This document shows positions 40,701 through 64,000 of a DNA stretch of 64,000 nt, one piece after another; position 1 is the stretch's first letter; every line of letters starts with the position of its first letter. Below the pieces are notes generated by a model, which searched no databases, had not been told where the DNA came from, and was given only the letters and a program-made list of their open reading frames with translations. Made by a program: the position numbers and the translations under genes. Source of the DNA: Tubiluchus corallicola (taxonomy: Eukaryota > Priapulida > Priapulimorpha > Priapulimorphida > Tubiluchidae). The DNA lies in NCBI GenBank assembly GCA_030141605.1, contig JAQGDQ010000020.1, forward strand, positions 1,076,001 through 1,140,000. Direction: 5' to 3'.

Positions 40701-43244
40701 GATGGCAACAAAGTTATGTTTTTTGTTTGCAAGACCGAGTGATTCAATTTATTATAAATCGCTATTGTGTTATACATTTTTATCTAAATAGATAAAGTAC
40801 CTAATCAAATTTAATGGCTAATTGATATTTTAGTGTGCACCTATTTTTTCTATAAATGAGTGCTAGCAAGCTGATTTACCTAGTTCACTTCACAGCCTTT
40901 ACTAATTGGTTTCAATTACTTTCTGTCAGTCTTCAACATAACTAATTTCATTAAGTGTCATATGTGCTTCCTAAAGTCCGTCAGCGAAATCCAGAAAACT
41001 GTTCTTGAGCTTTTCAGATGGTAACGAGCGAGACTGATTTGATATCATTGTCTGAACTTGTAAGGTCATTCAGATTGTAGTATTACACTAGCTTATCTAG
41101 CTTAGTGATATCTTTTACCTGGAGCCATTCAGATTAGGACTGTAGACCACCACCTCACTGATAAAGTTAAACTTGTGACATTTTTTCTATTTTGGTACGT
41201 GCGGCCATTTGCACACAGTATTATCCCAAAATAAACTTTAAAGAGAGACGGAGTATAAATGTTATTATAATGTACTCAACAGTGCAGACGTGTTTCAACA
41301 TATAATTGTGTCGCCATAGTTGTTATAGTTAGATGACTCCACTGATGATAACATGGTACCAGTTACTTGTTGAAACGTCTGCATATTTTAATGTATTTTA
41401 GTGCATTTTAATAATTTTTTTATGATCTTTTATACTTTGTCTTGCTTTGAAGTTTTGATTTAAGTTAGAAATCTCCAAAAAGGGCAATTATCCCAAAAAC
41501 ATCAAAAAATTTGTCTTGTCCTGACTAAGGCTATAAATGAGACTAGCGATGTTGAAATAAAACGACTTGAAAGAAACAACCTTTATTTATTATTTTAGAA
41601 TACTAAATACGTGTCAAACATTTCTGCTGTAGAATCTAGCAGTCATCTTCAGTGTGACTGAGCACACAAACAGCAACTAATTTTATAGGCAGAGCCTAGA
41701 GTACATGAAAAATCACTAAGACTTCATTGATTTGCAGGTAGCGATGGTAAGATGAACCGCGGCGATCAGAACACCTCTCCTGTGCCGTCAACGTTATCCC
41801 AGCAACAACATCAGCAACAGCAGTACATAAATGCAGCCACTGCACTGCCCCCTGGTTACCCTGGTTATTACTACACTGGTGGTTTGATGCCGAGTGGGTA
41901 CACTCAGTACGGGACGCCGCTGTTTCCTGCAAGTGCAGCCCTCGTGCCACCGGTGACGAACACGCACGGCGCTACCACCAACGCTCAATATCAGAAGCCT
42001 GCGACTTACGGTTCACATAACTATAATTCTGGTATACTTTATTCTCTCATTTTTTGCTTCGTTACTTGAAGTCCACATTCGCATAGTTTGTTTGCTGTTG
42101 GCAAAAAAAATCTCAAAAAATTGTTACTTTGTCTCGCCCTGTGTTTACGCGGTTTTCTACAGTAATCTGTGTTAGCACAGTTCTGATTGATTGATTAGTT
42201 ACCATCTTTTGTATCACCATTTTTTTAAAGTAAAGCGTAATGTTAAAATTTTGTTGGGTAAACATTTATAGCTTGCTTATGAGTATTATATTCACTTTCA
42301 TCGTGTCTTGAAAACTGAAACTGTATTAGGAAAAAAAAGGCGGCATTAAACTATGATATTTGAATGGAACATTATTCTTCTGCTTTCTGCAGGTTACGAA
42401 GATTTGGCACAGGTCCAGGAGTATGCGAAAGCAACGGCGTATGCCGGATCTTCGGCAGCGCAGAGTAAAGTTTCCGGTTCGACGGGAACCGGAACGAATA
42501 GTGCAGCAGATCTCAGTCAACAGATAAACGCTGCATCAGCTTATAGCAAACATGCTACACAGGTACATCTGCTTTTGAAGAATTTTTGAATATGATATTG
42601 ATTAAATTCTGGTATTAAATTAATGCTGGAAGTGTAATTATAAGAAATTACCAAGCTGTAATCTTTGGCTCTTACTATGATTTAGACACTATTTATGAAT
42701 TGTTATTCTAAACATAGTTGCTTAAGGCTACATTTGTTCATGAAATCTAGATACTTTTTGTATGTGTGGGAATGGAAAGCTTCCATTCCATAGACAATGC
42801 AATATCATGTATAAGTTCTCACTTTTTGTGTGTCAACTGGTTCCACATAAGCTAAGACGTATTTGTCCTTAGTTTGAATAAATTACGATGTAGGCAGACA
42901 CGTAGCCTGAGTGATAACTTTCATACATTTTGTATGTTAACCTATGTTTCGTTCATATTTAGTTTGATAAGCAAGGTTTTCACACGGGCACGCCACCACC
43001 GTTCAACATGACCCACCTTGCTGCGGGCGGAGCCGCCACCGGGCCCATAGGTGTTGGTACGACGGCGTACCCCGCTCCATTCATGCCCGTGATGACGCAC
43101 CACCATTCGCCAATGTTACACGGACACCATCTTCAGCAGGACGGACAAACTGGGTCAACTCAGCGGGCCACCCAGAATGCCGTACCGCAGAAAGTGTCCG
43201 CTGGAAAGCCGTACAACAGCACCGGTTATTGGGGAGCCAATTAA
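15936..43244 (+). CDS. UBAP2L: UBAP2/UBAP2L (lingerer) orthologue, UBA and RGG protein
   Basis: Twenty-one coding exons, all GT-AG with matching phases, join to 1180 codons plus TAA; human UBAP2L and UBAP2 are about 1090-1120 residues. Layout: N-terminus MMSTAGTQRAN (1-34), UBA domain (about 56-99), lysine and charged segment, RGG/GR-rich region (about 190-240), a WGTEEDW acidic-Trp motif, a polyQ patch, an IPQTAVEMPG...VQFGALEFG motif that marks the family, a 266-residue Q/S/Y-rich exon, LPPGVP, YEDLQLLQ, GYYDMS, a polyGln and aromatic segment, and the conserved tail HHLQQDGQTGS...YWGAN. Family members bind RNA, associate with ribosomes and nucleate stress granules with G3BP. The introns contain a foldback element, MITEs and minisatellites. 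The single gene is pro-orthologous to the vertebrate UBAP2/UBAP2L pair, so the symbol is by family. Confidence 0.96.
16038..18438. other. UBAP2L intron 1, nothing recognised
   Basis: A+T-rich intron of 2.4 kb. No coding similarity, terminal inverted repeat or tandem array was noticed. Confidence 0.5.
18439..18522 (+). CDS. UBAP2L: UBAP2L exon 2
   Basis: Residues 35-62, ATQEQMRIAQMITASDGDD. Matches the ATAEQIRLAQMISDHND segment just before the UBA domain. Phase 0 on both sides. Confidence 0.95.
20206..20316 (+). CDS. UBAP2L: UBAP2L exon 3, UBA domain
   Basis: Residues 63-99, VVELTGRSEDQAAVALHDCY then GDPNRAVNTLLEGD, the three-helix ubiquitin-associated domain. Phase 0 on both sides, donor GTAGGT. 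Confidence 0.97.
21190..21400. repeat. 26-bp minisatellite, about 8 units
   Basis: Unit CTTAGCAACAGACCATGGTT plus six bases. Units alternate between a GATTCAGTCT and a GGTTCGGCCA ending, giving a 52-bp higher-order period. It lies in UBAP2L intron 3, about 50 bp before exon 4. Confidence 0.92.
21450..21666 (+). CDS. UBAP2L: UBAP2L exon 4, WE.SGKKK segment
   Basis: Residues 100-172. Starts GQWETSGKKKKPK (family WEMVGKKK), then a highly charged Arg/Glu/Asp stretch ending RFARGG. The 26-bp minisatellite ends about 50 bp upstream of its acceptor. Confidence 0.95.
21700..21775 (+). repeat. tRNA-derived SINE-like fragment
   Basis: GAATGTCTTGGGTTCAAGTCCTGCC-like sequence (B-box core GGGTTCAAGTCC) lies shortly after exon 4. 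It resembles the units near 50.6-50.9 kb. It does not fold as a complete tRNA by inspection. Confidence 0.4.
22190..24537. mobile_element. long foldback element with about 0.5-kb inverted arms
   Basis: Left arm about 22190-22700 matches the reverse complement of about 24050-24537. Both carry CAAGAAAAC at the outer end, then TTACATAC, TTAGCAGCA-like, CAGCCA, GATAACATT, AATCAG and CTAAGTA words in the same order. The interior holds a smaller hAT-like element. No transposase frame seen. A third, single arm lies at about 53560-54090. Confidence 0.75.
22868..23179. mobile_element. hAT-like MITE nested in the foldback interior
   Basis: Ends GGGGTTCCCACAGCC and GGGAACCCTG inverted, with internal runs of GGAAAAT and GGGAAA typical of widespread hAT-type MITEs beginning CAGGGTTCCCA. 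No convincing 8-bp target duplication was found. Confidence 0.55.
24888..24989 (+). CDS. UBAP2L: UBAP2L exon 5, start of RGG region
   Basis: Residues 172-206. NERNEQRNFSDFSDRPERG runs into GRGRGSGRG. Phase 1 to 1. Confidence 0.93.
25504..25534 (+). CDS. UBAP2L: UBAP2L exon 6, 31-bp RGG micro-exon
   Basis: Residues 206-216, GGRGRSGGRIG. The acceptor is TTTTTTTTGTAAG and the donor is GTGAGT. Its phases (1 in, 2 out) are exactly those required by the flanking exons. Confidence 0.85.
25671..25807 (+). CDS. UBAP2L: UBAP2L exon 7, RGG to Thr/Asn segment
   Basis: Residues 216-262. DRRGGGGGRGGAAGAFSKP is followed by an Asn/Ser/Thr-rich stretch (TNSSITENSTNSTTTN). RGG boxes of this family bind RNA and are arginine-methylated. 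Confidence 0.93.
26941..27008 (+). CDS. UBAP2L: UBAP2L exon 8, acidic Trp motif
   Basis: Residues 262-284, NWSNDMANDIEDWGTEEDW. Corresponds to EEWGTEDWNED in the human protein. Confidence 0.94.
27344..27414 (+). CDS. UBAP2L: UBAP2L exon 9
   Basis: Residues 285-308, LSESKVFTPSG, equivalent to LSETKIFTAS. Ends in phase 2. Confidence 0.93.
28214..28346 (+). CDS. UBAP2L: UBAP2L exon 10
   Basis: Residues 308-352. SIDLDSILPM corresponds to the human RIDLAVLLGK stretch, followed by a Gln/Asn-rich part (MMNQFNTQVATE). Donor GTAACA is weak but in phase. Confidence 0.88.
28910..29128 (+). CDS. UBAP2L: UBAP2L exon 11, Ser/Gln-rich
   Basis: Residues 353-425. Low complexity, with SPQSTGLL, SPSPQQQQQ and a basic proline end (KAQKTRLPPPSK). 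It precedes the IP.TAVEMPG motif as in human UBAP2L. Confidence 0.93.
29891..30042 (+). CDS. UBAP2L: UBAP2L exon 12, family-defining FG motif
   Basis: Residues 426-476. IPQTAVEMPG then LDVQFGALEFGVDEYPP, the most recognisable block of the UBAP2/lingerer family (human IPALAVEMPG, LNLQFGALQFG). Confidence 0.96.
31426..31633 (+). CDS. UBAP2L: UBAP2L exon 13
   Basis: Residues 476-545, Ser/Ala/Gln-rich, ending SSTKDMSQQKQ. The donor CAG/GTTTTT is weak, so use of this boundary could vary; the phase fits the next exon. Confidence 0.85.
31774..31873 (+). CDS. UBAP2L: UBAP2L exon 14
   Basis: Residues 546-579, MAPSGPDPILMPSQTKPSS, with Pro and Ser richness and donor GTGAGT. A MITE copy begins within about 20 bp downstream. 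Confidence 0.85.
31890..32521. mobile_element. MITE family X, copy 2 (left end missing)
   Basis: Aligned in the same orientation with 7537-8230 from AAACGTTTTATGAGTTTT through to the right terminus GTTAAGCGAGGACTTACTG, followed by TA. The left terminus is absent. It begins directly after UBAP2L exon 14. Confidence 0.75.
33288..33333 (+). ncRNA. weak C/D-box-like pair in UBAP2L intron 14
   Basis: C-box GTGATGA (33288-33294) and D-box CTGA (33330-33333) with a 4-bp flanking stem. The span is shorter than usual for C/D snoRNAs and no guide match could be tested. Confidence 0.12.
33592..34389 (+). CDS. UBAP2L: UBAP2L exon 15, Q/S/Y-rich prion-like exon
   Basis: Residues 579-845 in one 798-bp exon. 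It has many YQS, GYGSQ and SQ repeats (for example SGYGSQTGVYPSSNQYGG), then an Ala/Ser/Thr-rich end. The composition is that of a prion-like low-complexity domain. The human counterpart (SGYQSGPIQSTTYTS) is shorter in Tyr/Gln runs. An open frame extends upstream into the intron from 33453 but is excluded by the AG at 33590-33591. Confidence 0.93.
35962..36059 (+). CDS. UBAP2L: UBAP2L exon 16, LPPGVP motif
   Basis: Residues 845-877, GKVPANLPPGVPATALLGG then YIMSQAAG. Human: GKAPPNLPPGVPPLL, YIMAPG. Confidence 0.96.
36261..36341 (+). CDS. UBAP2L: UBAP2L exon 17, YEDLQLLQ motif
   Basis: Residues 878-904, LYSYEDLQLLQQHHGRP. Human: VYGYDDLQMLQTR. Phase 0 on both sides. Confidence 0.95.
37685..37734. 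repeat. (AT)n microsatellite
   Basis: About 25 AT units within the 3.5-kb UBAP2L intron 17 (36342-39836). Nothing else was recognised in that intron apart from ordinary A+T-rich sequence. Confidence 0.97.
39837..39921 (+). CDS. UBAP2L: UBAP2L exon 18
   Basis: Residues 905-933, PGYYDMSSLQ then TGRDGALTAAAFAG. Human has DYYSIPFPT, LTGRDGSLA at this point. Confidence 0.94.
40060..40150 (+). repeat. possible tRNA-derived SINE fragment
   Basis: Contains AAAGGTCCCTGTTTCAAATTCC, close to the AGAAGGTC...TTCGAATTCC arrangement of the units near 50.6 kb. Degenerate. Confidence 0.3.
41284..41382. repeat. inverted repeat with CTGATGA and GAAAC
   Basis: Arms GCAGACGTGTTTCAACA (41284-41300) and TGTTGAAACGTCTGC (41368-41382). 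The loop contains CTGATGA (41342-41348). A related element lies on the opposite strand at 41610-41662. Confidence 0.6.
41738..42031 (+). CDS. UBAP2L: UBAP2L exon 19
   Basis: Residues 933-1031. A Gln run (QQQHQQQQY) is followed by ALPPGYPGYYYTGGLMPSG, QYGTPLFP and YGSHNYNSG, all aligning with the human C-terminal third. Confidence 0.95.
42393..42562 (+). CDS. UBAP2L: UBAP2L exon 20
   Basis: Residues 1031-1087, YEDLAQVQEYAKATAYAG, Ala/Ser/Gln-rich, ending SAYSKHATQ. Human ends this part VYSKTQQS. Confidence 0.92.
42963..43244 (+). CDS. UBAP2L: UBAP2L exon 21, C-terminus and stop
   Basis: Residues 1088-1180. FDKQGFHTGTPPPFNM, YPAPFMPVMTHHHSP, HHLQQDGQTGSTQR and the terminal YWGAN, almost identical in pattern to the human end. 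TAA at 43242-43244. Confidence 0.97.
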   Translation, partial: FDKQGFHTGTPPPFNMTHLAAGGAATGPIGVGTTAYPAPFMPVMTHHHSPMLHGHHLQQDGQTGSTQRATQNAVPQKVSAGKPYNSTGYWGAN

Positions 43245-43430
43245 TGGCGACGGCATGCCATGTATTTGCGAATCACACATTAGATGTTGTGTTACGGTTA
43301 TGCTACTACTGTCCTAATTAATGGCTGGAATGCATTTTATATGGTAGCCCGCTCGGAGTAGAACACTATGTCCTTCTACATTGTATAAAGCATTAAATTC
43401 ATTGTTGAATAAAACCCTATATCGCATTAT
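43245..43430 (+). terminator. UBAP2L 3' UTR with AATAAA
   Basis: AATAAA at 43408-43413, 164 bp after the stop, is the first canonical poly(A) signal. A longer 3' UTR cannot be excluded. Confidence 0.5.
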
Positions 43431-45448
43431 ATTATATATATTGTATGTAAGAAGTTATTTGTATAAGCAGACATTATATGGATTTGCACTCCGGTACAAA
43501 CGTTAAGCACGTTTCACACCGCGCAGTACAGCGAGTTTATGTTAGCATTATGGTTGTACTAGAGCATGCATGGTGTTCATTTATATATGTATAACACAAG
43601 TAGATGTTGGTTTTTTTGTTGGTTTCCCCTTGTGTAATTTTAATATTTATCGAGCAGTATAGAGTGAGCGGGCAGTGATTGATCGGTCAGTCCCAGGGAT
43701 GGACGGCGGTCACTTGTACAGTTTAGTAGTCTTTGTGAGATTTTTGTGTAATTACGTATGAATGATTTATCAGCTAACTTATCGGTTTGTCTTTATAATT
43801 TTTAAGTAGAGCATTTGTGAGACGTCGAGTGTTCACCCGTGGAGCCAGATTTAGTTCAGTACGATTTCTTTTTTGCCCATCATCAGCATCTAAGACATTT
43901 AAAACAATAGCTGATTTATAGATGAATTTCAAACAATCTTTTGAACACATTTGTGCTTGTGAAATAGAAGTTACTGTACATATGATACACAAAAGTTTAT
44001 AAAAATTGTTAGGTCAGTCTTAGGGAGACCGTTTTTGGTTACTAAGGTAACACAGTGACGTCGTCAGTCAAACTTGTTTACGATGAGGGTGTTGTTGTTT
44101 ACTAGCGTTTTTCACTTCTTTACATAAACGTTTTCGCAGTCGAGAACCTTCGTGTTACCATAATTATCCTGCATATTTTCCACTTTTATTTTCTCAATCT
44201 CTATTGTGTAAGTACGTGGAACAGATATTCTGTAATGAAAAACATAAACTAAATCTAATCGATTGTTTATTTATTTGTGGTTTTTGGATGAATGAGTTAT
44301 GTAAATAGCACAACTATTCATTGAATCATGAGCAGTTAAGACAGATTTCACAGGGTTCGTGACTTTACGTGAAAATTTCAAAGTCACCAAAAAACCACCA
44401 GCTTTGGAAATTTTTTTAAAATGGGTAAAGTTCATCCCCAAAAATGTTGTGCGAAATTCTTTCAACATTCTCACAATTTTTGCTCAAGGAAAAAACCCGA
44501 AAGTTGTGCAAACTTCACACGAATGGTTTGGGCAACTGTGTGATTTGAAAATTTTCGATCGTAGCAAAAAAATCACTGCTTTGTAAAACCCGGACTTTAG
44601 CAGCAAGTCCTTGGATAACCTGAAGTTCATGTTGATTGGTTTGGACTGGGATGTCTCATTCACTTTAACTTGTTACAGTACGTTCATTAACGTCAATATA
44701 CTTATCGTTATTGTATCATTTTCTTCAAAATTATCGATGGACTTTGGTGCATTCATGTAAATCGCTTAGCATTGCATATTTACGCAGAGGAAATGGACAG
44801 AAAAGGAAAAAAATATTTTTATACTCGGCTTGGATATTTAAGCAAAGGCTCAACATTTCCAACTCGTATTCTTTACATTTTTTTTAAAATAGTGGTTGCT
44901 TAAAAATACTGAAGTGCACTCGAGCGTTCAATGATTTTAATTTTTACTAGATAGAGTATTTTTAGTACAGTTTTCTAACATGTCGTCATACCAAATAATT
45001 TATTGTTAATCGTATTACTGGGAAAAAGCATCGTATTTTATCACTAGATTGTTGTTTAACATCCTTAATGACAGTGCAATTCTGTATGGTTCTTTTGAAC
45101 TGTCTCTGGCTCATGTAGAGATTTTGTGGAGTTGGCCATTCTTGTTCGAAATACGAAATGGCCCAAGTATTTCATATATTTTAAGCAACTCAACGGGGCC
45201 TTTTCCTTTCGTATGCAGAAAGGAAATAAAAAATCCAACTTGCTACAGTCATGCTATGGATATTTCCAAAGCAGTCTTTTCACAGTTACACATTATAATC
45301 AGTTTCATGCACATTATTTTAACATTACAATTCGTTTCATATACATTACAAATAAGACTTAATGGGGTTGCTGTAAATACTGCTTCACTGCTTGCAGCTG
45401 CAACACTAAAATAAAAGAAAAGATAACAATCACACCACTTCACATTAT
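43431..45448. other. convergent intergenic space, no gene recognised
   Basis: Between the 3' ends of UBAP2L and eEF2. Short open frames (for example 45049-45414) have no family similarity, and no splice context was found. It may contain alternative 3' UTR sequence of either gene. Confidence 0.5.
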
Positions 45449-45454
45449 TTTATT
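45449..45454 (-). terminator. possible EEF2 poly(A) signal
   Basis: AATAAA on the minus strand, about 260 bp after the stop codon. Other A+T-rich variants lie nearby, so the site is a guess. Confidence 0.4.
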
Positions 45455-45714
45455 TATATATAGCCTTAGCTCCCGTTACAATAACAGTTCTACAGCATTT
45501 CCGTGTGCCGGTCTCTTACAATAACGAACAAAAACTGCGATATTTTCATTAATAAGTAAATGTACACTTAAGTTCACCATAACAGTAATTCATTTTGCTA
45601 TTTTTTTAACGCCAAGATTGATTAACGAAGTCTGATCTGTGTTAGAATAATCTCATCCCTCCGCGGCATAAATAATAACTAAAAACAGATTTGTTTGCTA
45701 AGGTAAAGAAAAGA

Positions 45715-62870
<17,156 letters not shown>

Positions 62871-62958
62871 CTTGGCTTTTTGTAGCTTTATAACACAGCA
62901 ACTTTAATAATGTGTTGCCGTCAATGGCGGACGTTGCGAAAGGATCGATCACGTGATC
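62871..62958 (-). promoter_or_regulatory. EEF2 core promoter and 5' UTR
   Basis: On the minus strand the palindrome GATCACGTGATC (62947-62958, with a CACGTG E-box) is followed within a few bases by CCTTTCGC (62943-62936). This resembles the 5' terminal oligopyrimidine start of translation-factor mRNAs. CCGCCATTG (62932-62924) contains an inverted YY1-like core. The initiator ATG is 66 bases further on. The start site is inferred. Confidence 0.5.
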
Positions 62959-64000
62959 AGTGGTGCAATCAGCCTCCCGATTTTTTTAAATGATATTTTT
63001 TAAAGCTATTGAAATAAATAAGTGATATTAAACATGTAGAAGCAAAAATTATTCTAGTTCCAAATGTTTTCAAATTTTGTGATTTTTGACTACAGCTAGA
63101 TCTTTTTTGTATTACTAAAGTCATGCAATTCGGGCAGAGGTCTGTAACCTGTACTCTGTAACTTCTGTAGACTAAATTTACGTCGTTTCTATTTCTGCTA
63201 AATAAAATTTTTACATTAAACATTTTACTTTCTTGGATTAGAGTGGAAGCAAAAATCTGGTTTTGCCACAGTGTATATTCAGGTATATGTTTTAATGCGT
63301 TATCAATCATATTTTTTCTAAAGTAAAAACGTGGTTTTTGCTTGTCCTACTCCTAGGTCATAATTAGTAATTAATATTAATAATCTTATTATAACTTAAT
63401 GTAAGATTTAAAGCATGCATAATTATAATGATTATCCTTAGTTCTCATTTTGAAAGTTGAAAGTGTGCTAGCATATAGAAAATGCTTTCAGCATACTATC
63501 ATCAGAGTGCTTTTAAAATTAAAGAAGGCTATAAATAAAGCTCAACATTGGTTGGGAACGTTAACAATGTTTGCGCTACTAGTACCCAAACTTATCTTAC
63601 TGATACTTACTGTTAACTTATCTTGTTAACTTGTAAAGCTGTTGTAGGCTAGTACCTGTTGGCCAGTTCTTATCACTTTCCTCTGCCTTCCCTGATTATT
63701 AGATTACACCTAATCAGGGTTGCCACACATGTCCCAAATTTCGTGCAACTTTTCCGAAAACGGTACCAAGCAGATCACAAGCTAGAATGCTAGATGATCA
63801 CAGGACAACATTTATCCCAGTAATAGCCAGCCATGTAGAATATATTAACTAAACACAGCAATAGTCTCCCCAACTACTAAGAATGTATCGCAAAACAGCT
63901 TCCCAGGTGCACTACATCATTAAATTGCAAGAATTTTACTTCCTCACATGCGTAGCATTGCTGGCAATCCATTTCACTAAAGTAATCATGGATTAATAAA
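62959..64000. other. upstream of EEF2, nothing recognised
   Basis: About 1 kb of A+T-rich DNA to the window edge. The longest frame (62969-63310, minus) has no recognisable domain and starts beside the EEF2 promoter, so it is not called. Confidence 0.5.

Noticed and set aside
45049-45414. 121-residue plus-strand frame between UBAP2L and EEF2
   Set aside because: No recognisable domain, no upstream splice or promoter support; overlaps another frame of equal quality.
62969-63310. 113-residue minus-strand frame upstream of EEF2
   Set aside because: No domain, no splice context, composition like its surroundings.

Overview
The window is nuclear DNA of an animal, most likely an A+T-rich invertebrate. 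It carries three split metazoan genes with GT-AG introns of about 0.1 to 3.5 kb. Between and inside them lie TA-flanked Tigger/pogo-like MITEs, hAT-like termini, LINE tails, tRNA-derived SINE-like units and many microsatellites and minisatellites. I cannot name the phylum from the sequence alone. No rRNA gene, true tRNA gene, CRISPR array or prokaryotic feature was seen.

Layout. (1) Minus strand, 11091 down to about 871: an ANKLE1/LEM-3 orthologue, with ankyrin repeats, a long disordered linker, a LEM domain and a GIY-YIG nuclease. Nine coding exons are resolved and join in phase. The last conserved segment of the nuclease is not found, so the gene probably runs off the left edge. (2) 11.2-13.7 kb: the divergent intergenic space, holding two LINE C-terminal fragments, a probable LTR with a tRNA-Leu primer binding site, and a TTA/TAA hairpin. 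(3) Plus strand, about 13.77 to 43.4 kb: a UBAP2/UBAP2L (Drosophila lingerer) orthologue. It has one 5' non-coding exon and 21 coding exons that join in phase to 1180 codons, with a UBA domain, RGG region, FG-type motif, a large Q/S/Y-rich exon and the conserved C-terminus. (4) 43.4-45.4 kb: the convergent intergenic space, without recognised genes. (5) Minus strand, 62870 down to 45715: eEF2 in 16 exons (848 codons), complete, with the first exon coding only the initiator Met. (6) 62.96-64 kb: upstream of eEF2, nothing recognised.

The genes are not an operon and do not form a pathway. UBAP2L (stress-granule and ribosome-associated RNA binding) and eEF2 (translocation) both belong to translation biology; ANKLE1 is a DNA-processing nuclease. 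The UBAP2L and eEF2 promoters share a ten-base GATCACGTGA box. All three 5' ends carry a YY1-like ATGGC core.

I found no clear new biological system. The most unusual structures are a roughly 2.3 kb foldback element with arms of about 0.5 kb and a related single arm in an eEF2 intron, nested hAT-like insertions with a 107-bp duplication, minisatellites abutting exons of UBAP2L and eEF2, and two hairpins with partial hammerhead-like core sequence.
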